Shown here one piece after another: positions 1 to 7,946 of a DNA stretch of 64,000 bases. Source of the DNA: Candidatus Krumholzibacteriota bacterium (GTDB taxonomy: Bacteria; Krumholzibacteriota; Krumholzibacteriia; JAJRXK01); assembly GCA_029262065.1 (NCBI GenBank), contig JAJDAC010000007.1, positions 107,352 to 171,351 on the forward strand, given 5' to 3'. The notes beneath the pieces were generated by a model that saw only the letters and a list, made by a program, of their open reading frames with translations, was not told the origin of the DNA and made no database searches. Position 1 is the first letter of the stretch. Each line of letters starts with the position of its first letter. The translations under genes were made by a program, and so were the position numbers.

Positions 1-744
1 GCGGCGCTGGAAATGGCGCTGTGGGATTGGGCCGGTAAGCACGTTGGACTGCCCGTGCACCAGATGTTGCGGCTGGAACCGGTCGTGAGAGCGGTCAGCT
101 CGTTCACCATATCCATCGACCAGGCCCAGGGCATCGAAGAGCGCGTGGGCGAAGCCAGCGCCTGGCCGGTGCTGAAGGTGAAGATGGGTGGCGGCGATGC
201 CGACGTGAAGGCCATCGAACATTTGCGCAAGATCACCGACAAGCCCTTCCGCGTGGACGCCAACGAGGCCTGGGACGAACCCGAGGCGGCCGAGCGTATT
301 CCATGGCTGCACGAAATGGGCTGCGAGCTGGTGGAACAACCGTTACCGGCCGGCAGCCTGGAAGCCATGGCCAGACTGAAGAGTGCCAGCCCCGTGCCCC
401 TGGTAGCCGACGAGGATATCCAGGATGCCGCCGCGGTGGCGGATCTGGCCGAGGCATTCCATGGGGTGAACGTGAAGCTCATGAAGACCGGCGGCATTGG
501 GCCCGCGATCGCGCTCATCCACGCCGCGCGGGAAGCCCAGCTCGGCGTGATGCTCGGCTGCATGGTGGAAAGCAGCGTGGCTATCTCCGCCGCCGCGCAG
601 CTTGCGCCCATGGCGCACTGGCTCGACCTGGACGGCGCGGCGTTGCTGGCCGAAGACCCCTACGAAGGGGCCCTGGTGAACAACGGTCTGGTGCAACTAC
701 CACCACGACCAGGCCTGGGTGTGTTGCCCCGATCCCAGACCTGA
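1..744 (+). CDS. Dipeptide epimerase, enolase superfamily (5' end outside window)
   Basis: The reading frame is open from base 1, so the N-terminal capping domain lies mostly upstream of the window; 247 residues are visible. The product resembles L-Ala-D/L-Glu epimerases, which interconvert dipeptides derived from murein recycling. The barrel motifs appear in the order expected for this group: the K-x-K base pair in LKVKMGGGD, metal ligands in RVDANEAW, ELVEQPL and VADEDI, the opposite-face lysine in VNVKLMKTGGI, and the late GCMVESS strand. These are the standard catalytic and Mg-binding positions of the muconate lactonizing/Ala-Glu epimerase subgroup. Substrate specificity for Ala-Glu rather than another dipeptide is inferred from the family and not proven. 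A strong hairpin follows at 757-779. Confidence 0.9.
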   Translation, partial: AALEMALWDWAGKHVGLPVHQMLRLEPVVRAVSSFTISIDQAQGIEERVGEASAWPVLKVKMGGGDADVKAIEHLRKITDKPFRVDANEAWDEPEAAERIPWLHEMGCELVEQPLPAGSLEAMARLKSASPVPLVADEDIQDAAAVADLAEAFHGVNVKLMKTGGIGPAIALIHAAREAQLGVMLGCMVESSVAISAAAQLAPMAHWLDLDGAALLAEDPYEGALVNNGLVQLPPRPGLGVLPRSQT

Positions 745-750
745 CAAACG

Positions 751-779
751 CAAAAAGGGGCCCGCTTGAAGCGGGCCCC
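751..779 (-). terminator. Perfect 9-bp hairpin with T-tract on the minus strand
   Basis: GGGGCCCGC (757-765) pairs with GCGGGCCCC (771-779) around a 5-nt loop. On the minus strand the hairpin is followed by TTTTTG, which makes it an intrinsic terminator for the small histone-fold gene ending at 843. On the plus strand it has no T-tract but could still help end the epimerase transcript. Confidence 0.8.
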
Positions 780-842
780 AATTCGCACACCTGAGCGACC
801 CCGAACGCGCGAACGCGTAGGAGGCCTGGAGCAGTCAGAAGA

Positions 843-1013
843 CTACAGGTCGTGAGGCCGAAGCGTCTTGCGACTGTTGGCCAGCGCGCGCTCTTCGGCG
901 CTCGAAATCATCTGGCGCACCTTCTTGTCGAGAGCGTCGTAGAATTCGCTGGAGATATTGCACTTCTCGCTGGCTGCCTTGGTGCGGCTCTTCGAAATGA
1001 TCATGTCGGCCAT
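843..1013 (-). CDS. Histone-fold protein, bacterial single-domain histone (56 aa)
   Basis: A 56-residue protein read on the minus strand from ATG at 1013, beginning MADMIISKSRTK and ending ANSRKTLRPHDL. The layout matches minimal bacterial histones of the kind characterised in Bdellovibrio bacteriovorus (Bd0055). There is a short basic first helix (about 6-18), a long central helix (about 20-46) rich in charged residues (FYDALDKKVRQMISSAEERA), and then the R-K-T-x-R-P-x-D-L motif. This last motif corresponds to the R-K-T-...-D stretch before helix 3 of archaeal histones. Helix 3 is almost absent, as in bacterial members. The start is supported by GGGAGG about 6 nt upstream, and a T-tailed hairpin lies 64 bp past the stop. 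Likely role: abundant nucleoid or DNA-binding dimer. The assignment is by pattern recognition; no search was run. Confidence 0.82.
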   Translation of the reverse strand: MADMIISKSRTKAASEKCNISSEFYDALDKKVRQMISSAEERALANSRKTLRPHDL

Positions 1014-1063
1014 GGATACCCTCCCAAAGGGTGGAATTGAGATGCCCGGGCGGCGTTGACGCC

Positions 1064-1095
1064 GGTATAGTGTTCAGCGTCAGAACCGCTGTCAA
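1064..1095 (-). promoter_or_regulatory. Possible promoter of the histone-fold gene
   Basis: A perfect TTGACA lies on the minus strand at 1095-1090. Downstream, CACTAT (1072-1067, spacer 17) or TATACC (1069-1064, spacer 20) could serve as the -10. The leader to the ATG at 1013 would be about 50 nt. The -35 is good and the -10 is ambiguous. Confidence 0.4.
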
Positions 1096-1154
1096 ACGAA
1101 AATTCCCACCCCAAACCGGCAGCAAACGGGCATTTGGCCCGCCCCAGGAAACGC

Positions 1155-1970
1155 ATGACCACTTCTCCACTGTCCTCGTCCCTGCGAAAAGGCCGATTCG
1201 TGATCGGCATGATCCACGTTCCCGCCACCCCGGGGTCGCCCGGTCACGGGGCCGTGGAGGAGAGCATGTTCAACGTGATCAAACAGGCCCAAGTGCTTGT
1301 CGATTGTGGATTTGACATGATTCTCCTGGAGAACATGCATGACTTCCCGCCGCTCCGGGAAGAGCACATGGGGCCCGAAATTCCGGCCTATCTCACGGCC
1401 CTGGCCACGGCCGTGCGGGCCGAGGTCCCCGCCGGATTTCCCATGGGAATCCAGGTGCTTTTCGCCGCCCATCGGGTGGCCCTGGCGGTGGCCCATGCCG
1501 CCGGATTGCAGGCCATCCGGGCCGAGGCGTGGACCTACGGCCACCTTTCGGACAAGGGGTGGGCCGAGGCCAGCGCGGCCACGAGCGTCCGCTACGCGCA
1601 GTCGATCGGAGCCCAGGACGTCCAGATCTGGGCCGACGTGAAGAAGAAACACGCCAGCCATGCGGCCACCTCCGACCTGAGCACCGGCGACGTGCTGTCG
1701 ACGCTGGAACTGCATGGCGCCGACGTGGCTATCTTGACTGGGGTTTCCACCGGCATCGCCCCCGCCCCCGGAGACTTCTCGGCCGGACGCCGAGCCAGCC
1801 GACTCCCACTGGTGCTCGGAAGCGGCTTGACGGTGCAAAATGCGCCTACCTTTGCGGCGGTCGCGGACGGGTTCATCGTGGGTACTTCGATCAAGGAAGG
1901 GGGAAACTGGAGGAATCCGGTGGATCCCGAGCGCGCACGCGCCCTCTTGGAGGCTATCAAGACCTCTTGA
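1155..1970 (+). CDS. BtpA/SgcQ family TIM-barrel protein
   Basis: A 271-residue protein similar throughout to the BtpA family, named from a cyanobacterial photosystem I biogenesis factor but widespread in non-photosynthetic bacteria, where its role is mostly unknown. Family landmarks are GMIHVPATPGSPG near residue 18, MILLENMHDFP, the PMGIQVLFAAHR strand, the AILTGVSTG strand, and the closing LVLGSGLTVQNA...ADGFIVGTSIKEGG segment, which resembles a phosphate-binding loop of TIM barrels. ATG at 1155 is preferred over ATG at 1134 because AGGA lies just before it and the family N-terminus starts near FVIGMIHVPA. It is divergent from the histone-fold gene and precedes the kinase by 59 bp. Catalytic activity and substrate cannot be deduced. 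Confidence 0.85.
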   Translation: MTTSPLSSSLRKGRFVIGMIHVPATPGSPGHGAVEESMFNVIKQAQVLVDCGFDMILLENMHDFPPLREEHMGPEIPAYLTALATAVRAEVPAGFPMGIQVLFAAHRVALAVAHAAGLQAIRAEAWTYGHLSDKGWAEASAATSVRYAQSIGAQDVQIWADVKKKHASHAATSDLSTGDVLSTLELHGADVAILTGVSTGIAPAPGDFSAGRRASRLPLVLGSGLTVQNAPTFAAVADGFIVGTSIKEGGNWRNPVDPERARALLEAIKTS

Positions 1971-2029
1971 GGAATCCCTTGGCCGCGGCCGGTCTAACTG
2001 GCACACGGGTTGATGCAGTCTGTGGTGCC

Positions 2030-3673
2030 ATGCAAGGAAATCGCTTCAAACACTTCCAGATCCAGAAGCTGCTCGGCCAGGGCGGCATGGGCGAGGTCTA
2101 TCTTGCCCTCGACACCACGCTTGAGCGCAAGGTAGCGCTGAAGTTCCTGCCGCGGTCGCTCATGGGGGACCCCGCGGCTCAGGGCCGCCTGTTCGATGAG
2201 GCCCGCAGCTGTAGCCGCATCCAGCATCCCAATATCGCGGTAATCCACTCGATCGAGGAAGACGGTGGCGTCTACGCGCTCTGCCTCGAATACGTGGAAG
2301 GCCACACCCTGCGCGAGGTTCTGGCCGACCATCAGCTGTCCATGAACCAGATTGCCCGCATCGGTAGAGCCGTCGCCGCAGGCATGACGGCCGCGCATGA
2401 ACAGGGCGTGATCCACCGCGACCTCAAGCCAGCGAACGTGATGCTGACCGTGCGCGGCGAAGTGAAGATCATGGACTTCGGGTTGGCGCTTCGGCCCCAA
2501 CGCATCGTCCACACGATGGGCCCCAATTCGTACGGCACCGTCAGCTATATGTCGCCCGAGCAGGCACGGGGCGAAACACCGACGCACCTCAGTGACATCT
2601 TCTCGTTCGGAAGCCTGTTCTACGAACTCATTACGAGTCGTCCGCCGTTTTCTGGCCAGAACGATCTGGCCGTGCTGCACAAGATCATCCAGGACGATCC
2701 GTTCCCCATTCAGGAACTCCGTCGGGAAACTCCACCGGCACTCGAGCGAGTGGTCCGTCGATGCATGCAGAAGGACGCGATCAACCGCTTTCCTTCCATG
2801 AACGACGTGGCCGCCGAACTTCATTTCGTGGAGCCGGTGGTTGAATCGGGCCCGAAAGACCTGATCCTGGAATTGGGCAGCGACCTGAGCGCTCCCGACA
2901 CCCAGGAGGCGGCACCCAAACCCAGCGGACGGGTACCACGCCCGGCCCCGCGACGCGACACCGGCAACGTACCCCAGGATGGCCTGCCCCACATCGGCGA
3001 GCTGCTTACGGTGCCATTTGGCGAACTGGAAATGCCCAAATCCGGCGGCAGCCCGTCGGCCAGCTTCCGCACGCACATGACGACAGGACCAACCAAGGCC
3101 GACCCGCGTGAAACGCGGCGCGTCGAGATCGTCAAAGAGGTCAAGAGCCGCAGCGGACACGTGCCCACGCGAAAAACATCGCGACCGGGACCCGATCGCG
3201 CGGCGTTCATCGGACTGGCTGAAGAAGCGTCGCGCACCTACAGCTCGGGTCGCCGCAACATCATGTCGTCCAAGCGTCGCCCGTGGATGAACGCGGTAGG
3301 ATTGATCCTGGCCTTGGCCCTGGCGGCCGCCGGATTCATCACCTTGATGCGCGCGGCCGGTATCGATCCGTGGCCGTTCGAGTTCCCGGCCAACAACGAG
3401 GCGTCGGTCCAACAGGGCTCAATGGTCACGCCCCCGACACCGCCGCCGGCGAAGAAGCCCAAACCCAAACCGAAGGCCGCCAGCAAGCCAGTGGAACAGC
3501 CGGCGGTGGAAACGGTGCCAGTAGAATCGGCCGACACTCCGAAAGACGGTGCGCCGCCGCAGGACGGCCCCGTGGATTCAAACGGCGAGGCGCCCCAAGA
3601 GCAGAAGACCGGGGATACCGGGAACCAATCTAGCCCGGACGAGCCTGCGCCAGACGAGCCAGCAGATCAGTAA
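2030..3673 (+). CDS. Transmembrane Ser/Thr protein kinase (PknB-like) with Pro/Lys-rich external tail
   Basis: A 547-residue Hanks-type kinase. The catalytic domain covers about residues 5-270, with the glycine loop GQGGMGEVY (about 16), VALKF lysine, catalytic loop HRDLKPANVML (about 130), DFGLAL (about 148) and SPEQARGE activation segment, so all key residues are present. A 150-residue low-complexity cytoplasmic linker follows. A single membrane helix lies near 421-441 (AVGLILALALAAAGFITLM). About 100 extracytoplasmic residues rich in Pro, Lys and acidic residues come last. There are no PASTA or other sensor domains. The PPTPPPAKKPKPKPK stretch resembles a TonB-type spacer that could reach across a periplasm. 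ATG 2030 is the first start compatible with the kinase fold; the frame is open upstream but overlaps btpA. The 3' end overlaps the convergent NUDIX gene by 44 bp. Confidence 0.88.
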   Translation: MQGNRFKHFQIQKLLGQGGMGEVYLALDTTLERKVALKFLPRSLMGDPAAQGRLFDEARSCSRIQHPNIAVIHSIEEDGGVYALCLEYVEGHTLREVLADHQLSMNQIARIGRAVAAGMTAAHEQGVIHRDLKPANVMLTVRGEVKIMDFGLALRPQRIVHTMGPNSYGTVSYMSPEQARGETPTHLSDIFSFGSLFYELITSRPPFSGQNDLAVLHKIIQDDPFPIQELRRETPPALERVVRRCMQKDAINRFPSMNDVAAELHFVEPVVESGPKDLILELGSDLSAPDTQEAAPKPSGRVPRPAPRRDTGNVPQDGLPHIGELLTVPFGELEMPKSGGSPSASFRTHMTTGPTKADPRETRRVEIVKEVKSRSGHVPTRKTSRPGPDRAAFIGLAEEASRTYSSGRRNIMSSKRRPWMNAVGLILALALAAAGFITLMRAAGIDPWPFEFPANNEASVQQGSMVTPPTPPPAKKPKPKPKAASKPVEQPAVETVPVESADTPKDGAPPQDGPVDSNGEAPQEQKTGDTGNQSSPDEPAPDEPADQ

Positions 3674-4241
3674 GGATCATGGCCGTCGCGCCCCAGACCT
3701 TTCCCTCGGGCAGGCGCCAGCAGGGCAGCGAACGATCCGCTCGCTCAAAGGTCGAACGAAGTTCTGCGCGACTCAACTCTTCCACCGAACTCACGATCAC
3801 CGATTCCACTTCGCGGGCGTCTGGTGTGAACTCGAACGGTCCACGACCGACCGCCACGAACGGATACACAATGTATCCGCTCACGGGAATCCATAGCGGG
3901 TCAATGGAACCCACCACCTGGGATTCGGCGATCTGAACCCCAATCTCTTCGTGGGTTTCTCGCAGGGCAGCTTGCCTTAGCGACTCATTGGCCTCGCGAC
4001 GGCCTCCGGGCAGGGAGATCTGCCCCGAGTGAACGTCGCCATCTACCGAAGTCCGCCGCATGAGCGGCAATCGCATTTCCCCCTCGTGGGGATACAGGAG
4101 AATGAGCACCGCCGCTTCGGTAGCGTCGTCGGCTGGCGTTCGAGCCCGGTGCAGGCTGGCTTGCGGCCAGAGCGCGGCCTTCTGCTCGTCCGTGGGCGAA
4201 TGGCCCTTTACAGCGCTGAGAATCTCTTCGTGATCGAACAT
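3630..4241 (-). CDS. NUDIX hydrolase, CoA pyrophosphatase-like
   Basis: A 203-residue protein with a complete NUDIX box at about residues 78-101: GGRREANESLRQAALRETHE followed by EIGV, fitting G-x5-E-x7-R-E-x2-E-E-x-G. The preceding HSGQISLPGG and the overall length resemble the CoA/acyl-CoA pyrophosphatase (NudL/YeaB) group, in which an [LM]xRRTxxxx...GQISFPGG element is typical. Substrate assignment to CoA derivatives is by that resemblance only. The start MFDHEEILSAV at 4241 fits family N-termini; the open frame extends to 4430 but the extra residues look non-coding. The 3' end overlaps the kinase gene by 44 bp in convergent orientation. Confidence 0.85.
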   Translation of the reverse strand: MFDHEEILSAVKGHSPTDEQKAALWPQASLHRARTPADDATEAAVLILLYPHEGEMRLPLMRRTSVDGDVHSGQISLPGGRREANESLRQAALRETHEEIGVQIAESQVVGSIDPLWIPVSGYIVYPFVAVGRGPFEFTPDAREVESVIVSSVEELSRAELRSTFERADRSLPCWRLPEGKVWGATAMILTDLLARLAQARPG

Positions 4242-4353
4242 CGGTACCAAAGCATCCGGGTTCCAGAGGACGGACAAACTAGCCGCGCATCCTATCCTAC
4301 TTTGGTAGCGAGATCTTGCGACGGTTGCAACAGGGTCCTCGGGTGGCGGGATT

Positions 4354-4389
4354 GAAAATGGCCCCTCGATCGGTTGATCGAGGGGCCAT
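4354..4389 (-). terminator. Perfect 14-bp hairpin terminator
   Basis: ATGGCCCCTCGATC (4358-4371) pairs exactly with GATCGAGGGGCCAT (4376-4389) around a 4-nt loop. On the minus strand it is followed by TTTTC, which suits an intrinsic terminator for the secreted-protein gene ending at 4504. The rest of the 4242-4503 gap holds the NUDIX upstream region and the tandem repeat. Confidence 0.8.
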
Positions 4390-4402
4390 CTCGTGAGAGC
4401 CG

Positions 4403-4502
4403 GATAGCCTGCGCCGGTACATTGCGGCACAAGCTCTCCCGAGCTGGCTCGAAGATAGCCTGCGCCGGTACATTGCGGCGCAAGCTCTCCCGAGCTGGCT
4501 CG
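4403..4502. repeat. Tandem direct repeat, two 49-bp copies
   Basis: Copy 1 (4403-4451) and copy 2 (4454-4502) both begin GATAGCCTGCGCCGGTACAT and differ at a single base (A at 4429, G at 4480). The period is 51 bp. Each copy ends in CGAGCTGGCTCG, a short self-complementary element. The array sits directly between the stop codon at 4504 and the terminator hairpin, so it would form the 3' UTR of the minus-strand gene. Confidence 0.9.
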
Positions 4503-4503
4503 G

Positions 4504-7185
4504 CTATTTAATCAAGACCATCTTCATGGTTTCTTCGTAGCCCGAGGCCGTGACCAGGCGGAAGAAGTAGGTACCGCTGGTAACCTGCTTGCCCGCTTCG
4601 TCCAGTCCGTTCCAGGCGTAACCATCGTGCAGACCGGCCTCGAGGACATCCTCGACTACCGTGCGCACGAGCTGGCCACGCAGGTTGAACACGCGCAGGG
4701 CCACGTGCTCACGATCCTTCAGCGTGAAGCGGAAGGTCGTGATGGGGTTGAACGGGTTCGGATAATTGCCAAACAACTTGTTGGCGGAAATGACCGTCGG
4801 CGGAGCCGGGGTGGTCGTGTCGTTCATGCTACCCGGGGTGCCACGATCGCCGGTGCCGAACAGCGGAGCACCCGTGCCCGACCAGTTCGCGCCGATGTTG
4901 TTGTCGGCCTGCGTCTCGTCGAACTGCATGGACTGACCACTGGGGTCGGGCCACAGCGTGCCGCCGTCGTATTCGACGCGATCCACCTCTTGCAGCGACG
5001 CGTTGAGCAGGATGACCTCGTCGGCCGAGTTACCCAACGTGATACCCGCGTAGGTGTAGAGCGCGGTGATGCCTTCAGCCACCAGGGCCGCACCGTTGCG
5101 CGCCAGAACCGCGTACGCACCGGCCGCGACGTTCAGCGCGCCGCCCGAAGCGATCACGTGCGACTCACCACCCGCGTCCTGGATGGTCCAGCCCTCGATA
5201 TCGACGGTGGATGCACCCGCGTTGTAGATCTCGAACCATTCGCCGTCGGTGTCCGACAGGACGAATGGGTTCTGCATGATCTCGTTGATACGGACCAACT
5301 CGGGCGCGGCGGGATCGAACACCGGCAGACATTCCTGCGCCGCTTGCGCGTTGCCCGCAGTGTCTTCGACGTTCTCGGCGCACACGGTGTAGGCCACGCC
5401 CGCCGAAAGCGCCGAGCCGAGGGTCAGCACCACGTCGGTGCCGGCCACGTTGGCCGCGGTCACGGACACGGTGTTGGCCGGGGTCGCCGTCTCGAACACG
5501 GAGTAGTTCCCCGTGGTACCGCCGGTGACCGGATCGATCGCCTCGTCCCAGCCCAGGGTGATCTCCGAGGCGCCGCTGATGTCGGCCGTCAACAGAACCG
5601 GAGGACAGACATCGCCGGTGATGCCACCAGCCGAAATTTCCGACGCCGAACAGACCAGAATCTGTCCCTGGCCACCGAAGTTCGCGCCCGCACCCGAAGC
5701 AGTGAGCTGCTGGCCCACCACGTAGGGTACCGGCTGGGCCACCACGTCGGCATCGATACGAATGATCACCGGACCCGAACAATCGGTGATGGTGACGTTC
5801 GTGGCCGTGGCCGACGACGAATCGATATCGGAGATGACACCGCTCGCCTCGATGTACGTTCCTTCGTTGCTCGCGGCGGCGGCGGCCAGCGTCGAGGCCT
5901 GTACGGCCGGACTCAGCGGCGGGTTGCCGGAGCTGATCAATTCAACCTCGTAGCTCACGATTTCCACCGTCGTGAAGAACACGGCCACGGTACCGGTGAT
6001 CTTCACGATGTTGCCCGTGTTGTTCAGATCGGTGAAACCGGTGCTGAAGTTGGTGCCAAAGAGGTTGATACCACGACCCGAGGCGTCCTGGACGTAGCCG
6101 CTGACGTTGCCGTCGTTGCGATAGTCACCCGGGCAATACACCTGTCCCTGGATCTGCACGACGGTGCCCGTCAAGGCCCCGAGATTCGCGTGGATGTCGG
6201 CGATGGGCGTGATGGTCTCGGGCGCAACGGTGTAGTCGAACAGCGTGGTGGGCGCGTCCGAGGGGTTGGTCCCCGTGCCCCCGTCGTTGTCCGTGGCTTC
6301 CACGTAGTACTCCACAAAGGCACCGTTGACTTGACCCGGAATGGTGGCTTCCCACGAACCGGCGTTGTCGACCATGGCTACCTGGGTGAATAAGAATGCT
6401 CCATCCACGCGGTAGAAAAGACTGACACCGGTGACCGTGCCGTCCTGGTCGGCGGCTTCGGTGGATACCAGCGCCGCCTCACCCGGGATGGGCAACAGCG
6501 GACGATGGATGGTGTTGTCGGCGGTGGGCGGTACCAGACACTGGTTGGCCACGCCGGGCGTGTCGTTCACACCGACGGTGAAATCACCAATGAGAAAGCC
6601 GCCGGGGCAGCGAAACACGTGAGCGGGGACGAATGTACCGTCCGGACCCACGGTGTCGGCGCCGTAGACACATTCGCCCGAGGCCGGGATGTCGAAGGTC
6701 TCCACGAGCGCGATGCTGTCCACGATGCTCGTCCAAGGCGTCACGTCAAAGGCACAGTCGTCGTTGGTGTCCAGGTCGTCACCGTTCGCACCGGTGAAAC
6801 CGCTGACGATCATGTGCGTGACGTTGTCGCTGTTCTCGAAGTTCAGGTCGGTGACCACATCGGCGGTACCGAGCGTGAACGTGTCTTCGGCAATGACCAG
6901 GAAGCCCGAGCCGTTCAGCGACAGAGCGCCGAGGTCGAGGACAAACTCGATCGTGCCACTGGCGGTGGCCCCGTCACCGATGACCAGGTAGGTCAGTCCG
7001 GCCAGACTCTCGTTGTTGGCGCCAATGAACTCGACGTACTCGTCCACGTCGGCGCCGACATTATCGATGCGGATTTCGTTGATCTGCACGGCGCTCGCGG
7101 GAGCGGCCATGAAACAGAAGGAAGCCAGGAATAGCGTCAGTGCACCCAACAAAGGGGCACCGGCAATGCAATTACGGAGGCGCAT
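4504..7185 (-). CDS. Secreted lamin-tail / OB-fold protein with FlgD-like C-terminal module
   Basis: An 893-residue secreted protein. A signal peptide occupies about residues 1-30 (FLASFCFMAAPASA). A first lamin-tail-like domain begins VQINEIRIDNVGADVDEYVE. An Ig-like segment (SLFYRVDGAF) and an OB-fold-like region (about 320-520, containing GALTGTVVQIQGQVYCPGDY) follow. A second lamin-tail domain begins VRINEIMQNPFVLSDTDGEW. The C-terminus is a FlgD/T9SS-tail-like beta module with GNYPNPFNPITTFRF and SGTYFFRLV. Lamin-tail and OB modules together are common in exported nuclease-related or surface proteins, but no catalytic domain is visible here. The start at 7185 is chosen for the signal peptide and a GGAG upstream; the open frame to 7479 is non-family sequence. 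It is probably monocistronic, ending at the hairpin at 4358-4389. Confidence 0.82.
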   Translation of the reverse strand: MRLRNCIAGAPLLGALTLFLASFCFMAAPASAVQINEIRIDNVGADVDEYVEFIGANNESLAGLTYLVIGDGATASGTIEFVLDLGALSLNGSGFLVIAEDTFTLGTADVVTDLNFENSDNVTHMIVSGFTGANGDDLDTNDDCAFDVTPWTSIVDSIALVETFDIPASGECVYGADTVGPDGTFVPAHVFRCPGGFLIGDFTVGVNDTPGVANQCLVPPTADNTIHRPLLPIPGEAALVSTEAADQDGTVTGVSLFYRVDGAFLFTQVAMVDNAGSWEATIPGQVNGAFVEYYVEATDNDGGTGTNPSDAPTTLFDYTVAPETITPIADIHANLGALTGTVVQIQGQVYCPGDYRNDGNVSGYVQDASGRGINLFGTNFSTGFTDLNNTGNIVKITGTVAVFFTTVEIVSYEVELISSGNPPLSPAVQASTLAAAAASNEGTYIEASGVISDIDSSSATATNVTITDCSGPVIIRIDADVVAQPVPYVVGQQLTASGAGANFGGQGQILVCSASEISAGGITGDVCPPVLLTADISGASEITLGWDEAIDPVTGGTTGNYSVFETATPANTVSVTAANVAGTDVVLTLGSALSAGVAYTVCAENVEDTAGNAQAAQECLPVFDPAAPELVRINEIMQNPFVLSDTDGEWFEIYNAGASTVDIEGWTIQDAGGESHVIASGGALNVAAGAYAVLARNGAALVAEGITALYTYAGITLGNSADEVILLNASLQEVDRVEYDGGTLWPDPSGQSMQFDETQADNNIGANWSGTGAPLFGTGDRGTPGSMNDTTTPAPPTVISANKLFGNYPNPFNPITTFRFTLKDREHVALRVFNLRGQLVRTVVEDVLEAGLHDGYAWNGLDEAGKQVTSGTYFFRLVTASGYEETMKMVLIK

Positions 7186-7337
7186 ATGGGTCGCTTTCTC
7201 CAGTGATGTCAGGCCAGGGCAGAACCTGTGGTGATGGTTGGCAAACGGATGGATACCGCATTTTATCACAACCACCGCAAACTGATAGGGAAGCTGCGTC
7301 CAGGAACGTCCAAATGTTGTGATCGGTACTCCTATAT

Positions 7338-7946
7338 TCACCTTTTTTGCGATGGGTCCAGAGCCAGGACATCCTTCCACTGTGACCGGTACAGAAGAGC
7401 AGCCAGCGCGATCGGGACCACGAAAAGACCCACTTCGCGAAAAAACATGTCCACGAAGTAGGCAGACCACCCACGCCAATTGTCAAACAGGCCCAGGAAC
7501 GGCTCGACGTCCAGATTGGCGTATCCCAGGTGGACCCGAGCGACCAGGATCAACAGGGCCAGGATCCCGGTAATCAAGGTCCCCAGGGCCAACCCCAGCA
7601 GTCGATCGCGGATGGCAAGCTTGGGCACCGCCGCCATCAGTCCCCACCACACGGGCCCGCCTTGCACCAGGTGATCCACGCGCACGGTGGGCGTGCGGGG
7701 GACGCGCGCCGTGAACTCGTGGAAGACCTGAAGGGTCTGACCGCCCTCGATGAGCTCCAGGTGATCGGTCAGCGGGGTCGGCTCGAAGGTCCGCAGGATG
7801 CCCTCGCCCAGAGGCACATAGAGCGGCGACCACCATGGCAGGGTAGACCGAAGAAGCACCCAGCCTGCCCCCATTCCCAACACGAATCGAAGTGCCAACC
7901 ACAGCATTGGCCGCCAACGAATGCCGTGGAGGCGGGATTCGCTCAT
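7338..7946 (-). CDS. Exosortase H-associated membrane protein
   Basis: A 202-residue protein with predicted membrane helices near residues 10-30 (LALRFVLGMGAGWVLL), about 115-138 (LGLALGTLITGILALLILVA) and about 175-190. A hydrophilic loop of about 70 residues lies between the first two. The start ATG overlaps the xrtH stop codon (ATGA, 7943-7946), so translation is probably coupled. Its position directly after an exosortase H gene, its size and its topology fit the small membrane protein that accompanies exosortase H in IPTL-CTERM genomes. I identify it mainly by this context. The 150-bp gap to the next gene contains an 8-bp inverted repeat (7265-7272 and 7316-7323). Confidence 0.7.
   Translation of the reverse strand: MSESRLHGIRWRPMLWLALRFVLGMGAGWVLLRSTLPWWSPLYVPLGEGILRTFEPTPLTDHLELIEGGQTLQVFHEFTARVPRTPTVRVDHLVQGGPVWWGLMAAVPKLAIRDRLLGLALGTLITGILALLILVARVHLGYANLDVEPFLGLFDNWRGWSAYFVDMFFREVGLFVVPIALAALLYRSQWKDVLALDPSQKR

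Noticed and set aside
1529..2029. Upstream in-frame extension of the kinase gene
   Set aside because: It overlaps btpA almost entirely in another frame, and its Arg/Gly-rich sequence has no family match; the kinase fold starts right after ATG 2030.
4627..6393. 588-codon open frame on the plus strand
   Set aside because: It is the antisense shadow of the lamin-tail protein, rich in Arg, Val and Gly as expected for such frames in G+C-rich DNA.
7265..7323. 8-bp inverted repeat ATCACAAC / GTTGTGAT separated by 43 nt
   Set aside because: It could be an operator pair, but the wide spacing and lack of a nearby regulator make chance a fair explanation.
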